Origin: Clostridium sartagoforme AAU1
GTDB taxonomy: Bacteria; Bacillota; Clostridia; Clostridiales; Clostridiaceae
Length of the DNA stretch: 49,081 nt
Direction: 5' to 3'
Assembly: GCF_000401215.1 (NCBI RefSeq)
Contig: NZ_ASRV01000225.1
Location: forward strand, 1-49,081
Positions 40,887 to 49,081 of this stretch are shown here, one piece after another. The notes under the pieces were generated by a model. That model was not told where the DNA came from and did no database searches. It saw only the letters and a program-made list of their open reading frames with translations. Numbering within the stretch: position 1 is the first letter of the stretch; the number at the start of each line of letters is the position of its first letter. The position numbers were made by a program, and so were the translations under genes.

Positions 40887-43800
40887 TTATTCAATAGATT
40901 TTAATGCATCTACCATATTTACCTTTTTTAGTTTTATATGCATCATTATCATAACTAATAGCGCAAAAAACATTGTAATTAAACTAGAAATTATATAACC
41001 ACTCATATCTACAGTTGGAATCATCATCATATTATCCATTTCTGCTGTACTTACTAAAAATACATATAATATCTTTCCAAGGAATGTGCCTAATAGTATT
41101 CCTAATATAGTAAGTATTATATTTTCTCTAAATATATACATTGCTACTTCACTATCATAAAAACCTAATACCTTTATTGTGGATATTTCTCTTATACGCT
41201 CAGATACATTTATATTTATTAAATTATATAATACAACAAATGCCAAACTTCCTGATGCAACTATTATTACTATCATAACCAATCCTAAATCAGCAGATTC
41301 ACTTAATTTCTTCATCTTTGAAGCAAGAGTAACATTTATTACCTTATCATTATCCATGAGAGTAGTAGATACTTTGTCATCATCTTCCCTATCTGAATTT
41401 AATTTTAGTAATTGTGCATTATATATTGGAGCATTATTAAATATATCTTTATAATATTCTGGTGATAAATATATATAATGTCCAGCATAATTTTCTACTA
41501 TATTATCTACTTTAACTTCATGATTATTATTATCTGAATCTGTTACAACTATATTATCGCCTACAGATGCATCTAAAAGTTTTGCAAGTTTTTCATTTAT
41601 AATTACACCATTATTTGATAGTTTAAACTCATTATCACTTTCCCTATCATTTAATAATATATACTTATTTAATTCATTTATATTTTCTGGTACATACATA
41701 GTGGCAGTTTGTTTGCTCACACCTTTTTTGCTAAAAGTAACTGAATCTTGATAAATATTTAAGCTGCTTTCATATCCCTTTAAATTCTTTAGAGATTCAT
41801 TGTAATCTTCATCTTCTTTTTCAATATTCTTATCATTAAATATTATCATAGCATCATATTTTATTAATTTGCCAAATTGAATATCCATAATTGAAGAATT
41901 AGATTTTTCAAGGGCTAATCCTGCAACAAGCATAGCCATACATCCTGATATGCCAAGTATTGTCATTAACATTCTTTGTTTATATCTAAATAGATTTCTA
42001 AATGTAACTTTTTGATTAAAGTTTAATCTTTCCCATAAAGGTGTAATTCTTTCTAATAATATCTTCTTACCAACCTTTGGAGCCTTTGTTCTCATTAAAT
42101 TAGAAGGACTATCCATTAATTCTCCTTTTAATACAATTAAAGCTGCCCCTACTGTACAAACTATTGAAGCTATTAAAGATTGAATTATATATGACGGATA
42201 AAAATATATATTTACATTTGGTAAAGTAAATGAAGATGAATATGCTTTACTAACTATATATGGAAGTACACTACTTCCAATTACTATACCAATGATACTT
42301 CCTAAAATACTAGCCAATGCTGCATAAACTACAAATTTCCTTGATATTTCTAAATCTGTATAGCCTAAAGCTTTTAATGTTCCTATTTCTACTCTATTTT
42401 CTTCTACCATTCTAGTCATTGTAGTTAAGCATATAAGTGCTGCAACTAAGAAGAAAAATACAGGAAATACTAACGCTATTTTATCTAAGCTATCAATTGA
42501 ACCTTTATAAGTTGTATAGCCGGGATTATCTTCCCTGTTAAAGAAATAATATTTACTATCATCTAAATCATTTAACTTTTCTTTTTCTTTATCTAATTCT
42601 TTTCGCCCATCAATTAACTTTTCTCTATTTTCTGCAATTTCTTTTTCGCCATCAAGTAATTTTTTCTCTGAATCTAAAAGATCATTCTTAGCCTTATCAA
42701 GTTCTAACTTCCCTTGTTTTTTGCCTTCTTCAAGATCTGTTTTTCCTTTTATTATATCTTCTTGTCCTTTATTTAATTGCTTTTGGGCTTCTTCAAGTTT
42801 TATCTTACCTTCATTAAAAACTTTAACTTGCTCTTCATAAGCGGTTATCCCTTGCTGATACTTAGTTATTCCAGATACTAAAGTTTCTAATTTGAATTTA
42901 TTTTCACCTACTATTTTACTGGCGCCATCTATTGCATTTGAAATACTAAATGCTATAGAAATATCATTTGGATTTTTTTCTAGATTACTTACTAAGCTAC
43001 TTAGATTATCTAATCCTAAACCAGGATTAGATATGACACCTTTCCAATATTGAATTTTTTCATTTCGAATTTTGTCACCATCTTTTATATTGCTTGCTGT
43101 TTCTTTTATATCATTAGAAAGTGTATTATATGTTGTAATTAACATCTTTAAACTATCTATTTGCTTTTCATACTCTTTTGTATCTTGAGTAGGGTCTATG
43201 CCTTGATTTAAAAATTCTTGTTTTACATTATCAAGTTCGTCTTTAGCATTCTTTAGTTGGTTTTCTCCATTTAAAAATTGTTCTTTTTGCTTATCTAACT
43301 CATTTTGTCCATTAATTAATTGTTTTTCGCCTTCAATTAGTTTTAATTCTCCATCTCTAATTTCTTGATTATACTTTTCTACAGCTTCTTCATATTGATT
43401 TTTACCGTCACTAATCTGAAGTTTCCCATCATCTATTTCTTTTTGAGCATCTTGAAGCTTTCTTTCTCCATCTTCTATTTCCTTATAAGCTTTATCAAGC
43501 TCTTTTTGTGCTTCTAATTTTATTTCTTCAATTCTTTCTATAGCTCTATTTGAGTATAAATCTTCAAGATACTTATTATTTTCTTCCATCTTTTCTTTAT
43601 ACTCATCACTATATGATCCAATGTCCTTTACATTTTTAAATTGTACATATATTTCAGTATATACATCCATTGATATATCACTACTATTCATAATTGCAAA
43701 GTAATCAATGCTTCCTTTTCCAACAGTCGTTGTACCTCTAGATATATTTTCTATATACATAGGACTTTGTACAAATCCAACTATCTTAAAAGTTTTCTTA

Positions 43801-44288
43801 CTGAAATACTCATCTAAGTCTACATCAGATTCTATTGTGTACTCATCTCCTATTTTAAAGTTTTCATTTTCCTTTAAAGCATTTTTATCTAAAGCTATTT
43901 CTCCACTATTTTCAGGTAATCTACCTTCTGTAACAATAGTTTTATTCATAACTTCATTAGGATCATACTCCATAAACCTAACCACATTGTTAGTATTAGT
44001 TAAGTTTACATCTATACTATGAGTTGCATAATAATCTAAAATTTTATCATTATTTTGTAATAACTTCAAATCATTATCATTTAGCCCTATACTAGACACT
44101 ATCTTGCTATCCATTAAGTTTTGCTTTCTAAAAAATTCATTTATAGAATCTTTTAAATCTGGGCCAGCTGATTTTATTCCAGAATAAACAGTAACTCCTA
44201 AAAATATTATTGCTAATATAGAAATAAATCTTGCTTTTGAAGATAATATTTCTCTTATTATTGATTTTTTATATGCTATATTTCTCAT
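40887..44288 (-). CDS. FtsX-type ABC exporter permease with extracellular coiled coil
   Basis: A 1133-residue permease made of two FtsX-like units. The first helix (about 15-38) is followed by an extracellular region holding a long coiled coil built of heptad-like units (about 245-375 and 505-600; repeated patterns such as DGERKLQDAQKEIDDGK and GEKQLINGQNELDK). Membrane helices recur at about 620-645, 670-700, 715-740, 785-805, 1010-1035, 1060-1080 and 1090-1115. It pairs with the ATPase whose gene ends 9 nt upstream. Such systems act as exporters or mechanotransmitters. TetR control is likely. Start ATG behind AGAGGAT. Confidence 0.88.
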   Translation of the reverse strand: MRNIAYKKSIIREILSSKARFISILAIIFLGVTVYSGIKSAGPDLKDSINEFFRKQNLMDSKIVSSIGLNDNDLKLLQNNDKILDYYATHSIDVNLTNTNNVVRFMEYDPNEVMNKTIVTEGRLPENSGEIALDKNALKENENFKIGDEYTIESDVDLDEYFSKKTFKIVGFVQSPMYIENISRGTTTVGKGSIDYFAIMNSSDISMDVYTEIYVQFKNVKDIGSYSDEYKEKMEENNKYLEDLYSNRAIERIEEIKLEAQKELDKAYKEIEDGERKLQDAQKEIDDGKLQISDGKNQYEEAVEKYNQEIRDGELKLIEGEKQLINGQNELDKQKEQFLNGENQLKNAKDELDNVKQEFLNQGIDPTQDTKEYEKQIDSLKMLITTYNTLSNDIKETASNIKDGDKIRNEKIQYWKGVISNPGLGLDNLSSLVSNLEKNPNDISIAFSISNAIDGASKIVGENKFKLETLVSGITKYQQGITAYEEQVKVFNEGKIKLEEAQKQLNKGQEDIIKGKTDLEEGKKQGKLELDKAKNDLLDSEKKLLDGEKEIAENREKLIDGRKELDKEKEKLNDLDDSKYYFFNREDNPGYTTYKGSIDSLDKIALVFPVFFFLVAALICLTTMTRMVEENRVEIGTLKALGYTDLEISRKFVVYAALASILGSIIGIVIGSSVLPYIVSKAYSSSFTLPNVNIYFYPSYIIQSLIASIVCTVGAALIVLKGELMDSPSNLMRTKAPKVGKKILLERITPLWERLNFNQKVTFRNLFRYKQRMLMTILGISGCMAMLVAGLALEKSNSSIMDIQFGKLIKYDAMIIFNDKNIEKEDEDYNESLKNLKGYESSLNIYQDSVTFSKKGVSKQTATMYVPENINELNKYILLNDRESDNEFKLSNNGVIINEKLAKLLDASVGDNIVVTDSDNNNHEVKVDNIVENYAGHYIYLSPEYYKDIFNNAPIYNAQLLKLNSDREDDDKVSTTLMDNDKVINVTLASKMKKLSESADLGLVMIVIIVASGSLAFVVLYNLININVSERIREISTIKVLGFYDSEVAMYIFRENIILTILGILLGTFLGKILYVFLVSTAEMDNMMMIPTVDMSGYIISSLITMFFALLVMIMMHIKLKKVNMVDALKSIE

Positions 44289-44297
44289 TTTTATCCT

Positions 44298-44999
44298 CTA
44301 CCACTCTATAGAATCAACTGAAACAGGATTTTCATTTACTTCAATACTTCTAACCTTTGCATCTTTAATTTGTATAACTCTATCTGCAATTGGTGCAAGA
44401 GCTGAATTATGAGTTATTACAATTACTGTTGTTCCTGTATTTTTACATGTATCTTGCAGTGTTTTTAATATCTGTTTTCCCGTCTTATAATCAAGGGCAC
44501 CAGTTGGTTCATCACATAATAGTAATTTAGGATTTTTAGCTATTGCTCTTGCTATAGCTACTCTTTGTTGTTCTCCTCCAGATAGTTGGGATGGAAAATT
44601 ACCTTTTCTATGACCAAGTCCAACTAACTCAAGGGTTTCATCAACATCTAAAGCATTTTTTGAAATTTGTGTTGCAAGCTCTACATTTTCTTTTGCCGTT
44701 AAATTTTGAACTAAATTATAAAATTGAAATACAAATCCTACATCATACCTTCTGTAATTGGTAAGTTGTTTATTATTAAACTTTGATATATCAACATTAT
44801 CAATAATTACCTTACCTTCATCACAAGTATCCATTCCTCCAAGTATATTTAGTACAGTTGTTTTTCCAGCACCACTTGGTCCTAAAATAATAACAAACTC
44901 TCCTTTTTCTATTGAAAAGTTAATTCCGTTGTTTGCTGCAATAATGTTATCTCCAATTTTATATCTTTTATATTCATCTTTTATTTCTATATATGACAT
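44298..44999 (-). CDS. ABC transporter ATP-binding protein (MacB/LolD-like)
   Basis: A 233-residue ATPase of the MacB/LolD/FtsE group. Walker A GPSGAGKT is at residues 40-47, the signature LSGGEQQR at 139-146, Walker [13 protein letters not shown] at about 157-168, and the switch His in VITHN. It energises the 1133-residue permease encoded just downstream; the genes form an operon. It starts at an ATG behind AAAGGAGAG, divergent from a TetR gene with shared repeats. Confidence 0.93.
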   Translation of the reverse strand: MSYIEIKDEYKRYKIGDNIIAANNGINFSIEKGEFVIILGPSGAGKTTVLNILGGMDTCDEGKVIIDNVDISKFNNKQLTNYRRYDVGFVFQFYNLVQNLTAKENVELATQISKNALDVDETLELVGLGHRKGNFPSQLSGGEQQRVAIARAIAKNPKLLLCDEPTGALDYKTGKQILKTLQDTCKNTGTTVIVITHNSALAPIADRVIQIKDAKVRSIEVNENPVSVDSIEW

Positions 45000-45029
45000 T
45001 TCGCTCTCCTTTGTTTGTATCTACCTCAA

Positions 45030-45165
45030 TGTTATTAAATAGACAGCTTGTTTAGTTAATGCTATAATTCTAAGTATAAATAATATATAAATAAGTTACA
45101 ATAATCACATATTTTCATAGTGTTATTAAATATACATTTTGTCCATTTTTGTTTATTTAATAACA
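45030..45165. repeat. operator-like repeats between ABC operon and TetR gene
   Basis: TGTTATTAAATA occurs at 45030-45041 and 45121-45132, and its exact inverse TATTTAATAACA at 45154-45165. The last two form a 12-bp inverted pair around a 21-nt centre. The first copy lies in the probable leader of the ABC operon, the pair before the TetR start. A likely set of TetR-binding sites. Confidence 0.65.
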
Positions 45166-45210
45166 TTTACTTTTGAAAATGATTAATAAATAGTAAAAAG
45201 GATGAGTTAA

Positions 45211-45762
45211 TTGTCAGGAATTAAAGGAAATAGAAGAATTTTATATACTAAAAAAATAATAAAAGAAAGCTTAATTGACTTACTTAAACATAAAAAAATT
45301 CATGAAATTACTGTTACTGATATTTGTAAAAAATCAAATATTAATAGAGGAACTTTTTACACTCATTATAAAGATGCCTACCATCTACTTAAATCAATAG
45401 AGGATGAATTATTTAATCAAATATTAATATATATTGAAGAAACTCCAGTTGAAGCCTATAAAGATATTTTACTTCTTAAAGTTATTGAATTAATTGGTGA
45501 AAATAAAGAGTTATGCAAGATATTATTTAGTAAACAAATGGAAAGCAACATTATAGACCGTATTCTCTATGTGGCTAATAAAGCTCAGATTGATAAATTA
45601 CTTAGCCGTTCAAAAATTGATAATGTGTTTTTAGACTATTTTATAAGATATTCTGTTGGTGGTATTATTTCAGTTATTCAAACATGGTTAGAACATGATT
45701 TAAATGAATCTCCTAAAGAAATAGTTCAAATCATAAATGATATTAATTCATTTAGACCTTAA
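45211..45762 (+). CDS. TetR/AcrR-family transcriptional regulator
   Basis: A 183-residue regulator. The N-terminal HTH (about 10-55) contains ITVTDICKKSNINRGTFYTHYKDAYHLL, the TetR signature. The C-terminal half resembles the TetR_C (DhaS/YtrF-neighbour type) domains found beside FtsX-type exporters. Translation appears to start at a TTG at 45211, with AAAGGATG upstream; no in-frame ATG is available nearby. Divergent from the ABC exporter operon, its likely target, as well as its own gene. Confidence 0.88.
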   Translation: MSGIKGNRRILYTKKIIKESLIDLLKHKKIHEITVTDICKKSNINRGTFYTHYKDAYHLLKSIEDELFNQILIYIEETPVEAYKDILLLKVIELIGENKELCKILFSKQMESNIIDRILYVANKAQIDKLLSRSKIDNVFLDYFIRYSVGGIISVIQTWLEHDLNESPKEIVQIINDINSFRP

Positions 45763-45828
45763 TATAAAGTAACGATTTTAAAGAAAAAATAATATAATAA
45801 ATAAAATCAATTATATTATGAGGAAAAT

Positions 45829-46407
45829 TTGAACTTTAATGGATGGAATAATTTTGAAGACTTAGCTAAAGCTTGTGGATATACAATTTCTAATAAAGAT
45901 AATGATTCTACGAAAAATAACTTTAATAGTAATAGTAGTTCTAACAATACAAATAGCTCTTCTAATATAGGATGTAATGATATACCTAATGGATTTCAGT
46001 CTTTGAATCCTGAGTTATTTATAATAATAGGAGAAATACTTGGAAATATAATAGCTGGAAGTACTCCTTTTAATGTTCAAAATGCATTAGGTAACTGGCT
46101 TCAACTAGTTGGTCAAGCAATTTTAACATATAATGCTCAACAACAATACTTTCAAATAGGGCCTGGAAGATATTTTAGCCCTGAAAATTATAATATAAAT
46201 AATCCATTCTGTACTACAACCTCAACAAATACTTCACAAAATAGTACTTCTAGTAATGATAATAAAAATTCAAGCAAAAAAAAAGAAAGCTCAAATTCTA
46301 GTTCAAAGTCTAATTATGATGATACTGATAAAATAAAGATATTAGAATCACGTATAAATGAATTAACTAAAGAAATTGATGAAATTAGAAATTTACTAGA
46401 AAAATAA
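45829..46407 (+). CDS. conserved clostridial protein with low-complexity linkers
   Basis: A 192-residue protein. Residues about 1-25 are a short start (NGWNNFEDLAKACGY), 26-50 an Asn/Ser tract, and 51-125 a conserved core with LNPELFIIIGEILGNIIAG, FNVQNALGNWLQLVGQAI and YFQIGPGRYFSPENY. Then follow a second Ser/Asn/Lys tract and a C-terminal coiled coil (about 165-192; LESRINELTKEIDEIRNLLEK heptads). The core is one I believe recurs in clostridia with an unknown function. The start is a TTG behind GAGGAAAA. The layout, hydrophobic core between flexible arms, is like spore-coat or assembly proteins, but that is a guess. Confidence 0.62.
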   Translation: MNFNGWNNFEDLAKACGYTISNKDNDSTKNNFNSNSSSNNTNSSSNIGCNDIPNGFQSLNPELFIIIGEILGNIIAGSTPFNVQNALGNWLQLVGQAILTYNAQQQYFQIGPGRYFSPENYNINNPFCTTTSTNTSQNSTSSNDNKNSSKKKESSNSSSKSNYDDTDKIKILESRINELTKEIDEIRNLLEK

Positions 46408-46419
46408 TTTAAAATAAAT

Positions 46420-46476
46420 AGCCCTAAATATCAGATAAGTTTTACAATATCCTATAGCCTGATATTTGGGGCTTTA
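46420..46476 (+). terminator. terminator of the low-complexity protein gene
   Basis: AGCCCTAAATATCAG pairs with CTGATATTTGGGGCT (one mismatch or G-U), followed by TTTAAG; the loop is 24 nt. Confidence 0.75.
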
Positions 46477-46560
46477 AGCATTTTGAAGTCTATAGTTTTA
46501 CATAAAGAAAATTGTGCTGGCTATAATAAGCTTGTGTATTTAAAAATACTTTATTTGGTT

Positions 46561-46589
46561 TTGACATATCTATAGAGTACATGTATAAT
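46561..46589 (+). promoter_or_regulatory. promoter of guaC
   Basis: TTGACA, a 17-nt spacer and TATAAT, a perfect consensus, about 64 nt before the guaC start. A second TTGACATAT occurs at 46613, with TATATA 17 nt later, but that would leave no room for the ribosome site, so it is less likely to be used. Confidence 0.85.
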
Positions 46590-46652
46590 ATACTTAATAA
46601 ACGAACTTTAAATTGACATATGTAAAAATTATTCGTATATAGAGGTGTAAAA

Positions 46653-47636
46653 ATGGATAATGTATTTGATTATGAAGATATACAATTAATACCAACAAAA
46701 TGTATAGTAGACAGTCGTTCTGAATGTGATACGTCTATAACTTTTGGAGAAAGAACTTTCAAATTACCTGTAGTTCCTGCAAATATGCAGACTATTATGG
46801 ATGAAAAAATTGCAGCTTATCTGGCAGAAAATGGATATTTTTATATTATGCACCGTTTCAACCCAGAGGGTAGAATACAATTTATTAAAGATATGAAACT
46901 AAAAGGATTATTTGCTTCTATAAGTGTTGGAGTTAAAAGTGAAGAATATAACTTTATTGAACAATTGAAAGCAGAAAACCTTTCACCAGAATACATAACA
47001 ATTGATATTGCTCATGGCCATTCTAATGCAGTTATAAATATGATTCATCACATAAAAAAGCATTTACCTAAAAGTTTTGTTATTGCAGGAAATGTAGGAA
47101 CACCAGAAGCAGTAAGAGAGTTGGAAAATGCTGGCGCAGATGCAACAAAGGTAGGCATTGGTCCTGGAAAGGTATGTATCACTAAAATTAAAACAGGCTT
47201 TGGAACAGGAGGTTGGCAATTAGCTGCACTTCGCTGGTGTGCAAAGGCTGCAAGTAAGCCAATTATTGCAGATGGAGGTATCCGTACTCATGGAGATATA
47301 GCTAAGTCAATTAGATTTGGTGCTTCTATGGTTATGATAGGCTCACTGTTTGCAGGGCATGAAGAATCTCCAGGTGAAACTATTGAAAGAGATGGAAAGC
47401 TTTATAAGGAATACTTTGGTTCTGCTTCTGAATTCCAAAAGGGTGAAAGAAAAAATGTTGAAGGAAAGAAAATGTTTGTGGACTATAAAGGCTCCCTAAA
47501 AGATACTTTAATAGAAATGCAACAAGACCTTCAATCATCTATTTCCTATGCTGGAGGCAAAAAACTAGATGCAATCAGAACTGTTGATTATGTAGTTGTT
47601 AAAAATTCAATTTTTAATGGTGATAGAGTGTATTAG
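46653..47636 (+). CDS. guaC: GMP reductase
   Basis: A 327-residue TIM-barrel enzyme that converts GMP to IMP with NADPH and ammonia release, linking guanine and adenine nucleotide pools. The catalytic Cys175 lies in [11 protein letters not shown], and the phosphate-binding loop is [15 protein letters not shown] (about 205-219). The lack of CBS domains and the flap [12 protein letters not shown] separate it from IMP dehydrogenase. It starts at an ATG behind AGAGGTG. Monocistronic with its own promoter and strong terminator. No purine riboswitch is seen in front. Confidence 0.95.
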   Translation: MDNVFDYEDIQLIPTKCIVDSRSECDTSITFGERTFKLPVVPANMQTIMDEKIAAYLAENGYFYIMHRFNPEGRIQFIKDMKLKGLFASISVGVKSEEYNFIEQLKAENLSPEYITIDIAHGHSNAVINMIHHIKKHLPKSFVIAGNVGTPEAVRELENAGADATKVGIGPGKVCITKIKTGFGTGGWQLAALRWCAKAASKPIIADGGIRTHGDIAKSIRFGASMVMIGSLFAGHEESPGETIERDGKLYKEYFGSASEFQKGERKNVEGKKMFVDYKGSLKDTLIEMQQDLQSSISYAGGKKLDAIRTVDYVVVKNSIFNGDRVY

Positions 47637-47648
47637 AAATATTTTAAA

Positions 47649-47693
47649 ATAAATCTACTACTAATATTTAACTAGTAGTAGATTTATTTTTTT
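47649..47693 (+). terminator. terminator of guaC
   Basis: AAATCTACTACTA pairs with TAGTAGTAGATTT, flanked by AAAAT and TTTTTTT. Thirteen-bp stem. Confidence 0.9.
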
Positions 47694-47697
47694 ATTC

Positions 47698-48042
47698 TTA
47701 GCTCTTAAAAGGTATTCTACCCATAGATTCTAAAACCTCTGCTAACTTTTTATTAGATTCCTCCCTGAGCCACATCTCAAATCAATTATTATGGTTTCTT
47801 TACTTTTCCCTAAGATATATTTATATCTAGGTCGTAGGTTGGCTTATTATTAGTCATGGTTTTGTATATATTGTTCCAATACTCTTTCATTTAGTTCACA
47901 TTCATCAATATTCATGAATAATTTATAGCTTATATTTCCATGTATTAAAGTAAAAATAGTCATTAATAAATTTTAATAACTATCTTTTTCTTTTCCTAAA
48001 TTCATAGCATAATTATAATAAAATTCTTATATTTAATTTAGT
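47698..48042 (-). pseudogene. decayed coding remnants downstream of the helicase
   Basis: Several short minus-strand frames look coding but are broken: 47850-47963 (37 residues, starts MTIFTLIHGNISYK), an unstarted frame near 47760-47850 with IIIDLRCGSGRNL that resembles motif I of SAM methyltransferases, and 47698-47775 (25 residues, MWLREESNKKLAEVLESMG). They are out of frame with each other. They may be the remains of one or more accessory genes that once followed the helicase. Identification is weak. Confidence 0.3.
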
Positions 48043-49081
48043 TCAGTACATTAATTTATCAAAAATCAATTCTAAATCTTCTTCAGAGCTTGTTACTTCT
48101 TCTAGTTCATTATTCTCAATGGCATCTAACATTATCTGTTCCTTTTCCATAAGTCTTTCATATATTTGTTTATCAATAGAAAATTCATTTCCATCAAAAC
48201 TGTAATTACTTTGCAAATAATAGTATTGTGTGTACTGACCATCAGGTAGTCCTAATCTATGAATTCTATCTTTTGATTGTAATAAATGGACTAAATTGTA
48301 GCTATATTCAAAGTATACAGCATCATGACATACTGAATGTAATGATACTGATTCTGCAAGTGTATGTGGATTAGTGACTAATACATCAAATTCTTTATTT
48401 TTAAATGATTGAATAATCTCTAATCTTTCACTTAATTCAATTTCACCATAAATACATTTTACTCTAATGCCTTTATCAATCAATAATTGCTCAATTTGTT
48501 TAATAGAATCAATAAAGATACACCATGCTATTATGATTTTACCTTCTTGAACTAAAGTCTCTATTAAGTTAATACATGATTTCATTTTGGTAGTTATTTT
48601 AATATTTTTTACTAGATTCTTAACATCATCTGAATAATCTACAAAATCTACATTATCTATATCATCAGTCTCTTCTAATATATCTTTAAAGGCTGTTAAA
48701 TCAACCGATTTCAAAAGCATGTTAGGATTAGATTCTAATTGTAATAATCTTATAAATAATGCTAGTTTATTACTTCTGTATTTTGATTTAATAATTTTAA
48801 ATAATTCTACTTCTTCTGCTGTTGTTTCAACTTTTATTAACTCATCTTCGTTAACTGAAGGTACTAACAATTGTTGCTTAGTTGTTCTACAAAAAAATGG
48901 CTGAATTTTATTATTAACCAATTTCCGTTCACTTTCTGATAAGTTTTTTAACATTCTAGTTGTAAATCCAAAAAATTCTTTATACTCATCGTTATATAGA
49001 ATATGCAGCATATTATGTAAATCTACATATGAGTTTGGTATAGGAGTACCCGTCATAACAATTGTAAAAACTGATTTTTCC
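48043..49081 (-). CDS. SNF2-family helicase, C-terminal part (cut by window end)
   Basis: The last 345 or so residues of a superfamily 2 SNF2-type ATPase; the frame is open to the window edge, so the ATG at 49056 is an internal Met. Motif III is seen in IVMTGTPIPNS, and the second RecA domain (about 195-300 of the visible part) has motif V (VLVTNPHTLAESVSLH) and motif VI (QSKDRIHRLG). An acidic linker (DDIDNVDFVDYSDD) separates the domains. Proteins of this kind occur in phage genomes and in defence systems such as DISARM; the neighbours that would decide this lie outside the window. Decayed fragments follow its stop. Confidence 0.82.
   Translation of the reverse strand, partial: EKSVFTIVMTGTPIPNSYVDLHNMLHILYNDEYKEFFGFTTRMLKNLSESERKLVNNKIQPFFCRTTKQQLLVPSVNEDELIKVETTAEEVELFKIIKSKYRSNKLALFIRLLQLESNPNMLLKSVDLTAFKDILEETDDIDNVDFVDYSDDVKNLVKNIKITTKMKSCINLIETLVQEGKIIIAWCIFIDSIKQIEQLLIDKGIRVKCIYGEIELSERLEIIQSFKNKEFDVLVTNPHTLAESVSLHSVCHDAVYFEYSYNLVHLLQSKDRIHRLGLPDGQYTQYYYLQSNYSFDGNEFSIDKQIYERLMEKEQIMLDAIENNELEEVTSSEEDLELIFDKLMY

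Noticed and set aside
46480-46652. Purine riboswitch before guaC
   Set aside because: I looked for the conserved core and the paired loops; only a chance TTCGTATA is present.
1-49081. CRISPR arrays, tRNA or rRNA genes
   Set aside because: No regularly spaced direct repeats of CRISPR size and no tRNA T-loop or rRNA-like stretches were noticed; tRNAs could still be missed by eye.

Overview
The window is about 49 kb of very AT-rich DNA with strong AGGAGG-type ribosome binding sites, many short hairpin-plus-U-run terminators, a T-box leader, a spoVA cluster and DUF1657 genes. This points to an anaerobic, spore-forming Clostridium (cluster I). The species cannot be named from the sequence alone. 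No rRNA, tRNA, CRISPR array or complete prophage was seen.

Layout, left to right. 0.1-6.4 kb: a choline-kinase-like phosphotransferase; a minus-strand alkylation-repair operon (Ada-type regulator, O6-methylguanine methyltransferase, AlkD glycosylase); a GNAT acetyltransferase; a class I glutamine amidotransferase-like hydrolase; and a coupled pair of uncharacterised proteins. 6.4-11.2 kb: ferritin, then a complete group IIC intron (7114-9035) sitting exactly behind the U-run of a terminator, then a structured intergenic stretch, a small SHOCT membrane protein, and a DegV/DUF1836 pair. 11.2-14.2 kb: L25/Ctc behind a structured leader, and a stand-alone zinc-free S4 paralogue. 14.2-18.4 kb: a DsbA-family oxidoreductase, a ferredoxin-nitroreductase with a divergent LysR regulator, an HMA-fold protein without its metal site, and a membrane protein.

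18.5-23.7 kb: a Pit phosphate transporter with its DUF47 partner, preceded by four 11-bp-spaced TTAACA-like repeats that look like a Pho box; a secreted CAP protein; a WG-repeat/DUF3298 protein. 23.8-27.2 kb: the molybdate system modA-modB-modC and a divergent HTH-Mop regulator, with five exactly 10-bp-spaced AAAC repeats just downstream of a consensus promoter. 27.2-31.7 kb: a HAD phosphatase and a spore cluster (DUF1657, DUF1657, 2Duf = DUF421+DUF1657, SpoVAC, SpoVAD, SpoVAE), an arrangement known from spoVA2mob-type operons. 31.8-37.5 kb: a Dus enzyme, an asparagine T-box and asnB, and a three-gene operon of DUF4342 protein, response regulator and histidine kinase joined by 8-nt overlaps.

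37.5-49.1 kb: small secreted and DUF4342 proteins, an ECF S component, a MacB/FtsX-type ABC exporter with a divergent TetR regulator and shared operator-like repeats, a low-complexity protein, GMP reductase, then a decayed stretch and the C-terminal part of an SNF2-type helicase cut by the window edge.

Two genes (modA and the 2Duf gene) carry apparent one-base deletions in homopolymers near their 5' ends. These may be sequencing errors, phase variation or real decay. The most interesting unexplained signals are the 10-bp phased repeat of the mod promoter, the leader of L25, the Pho-box-like array before pit, and the hairpin-rich stretch next to the intron.
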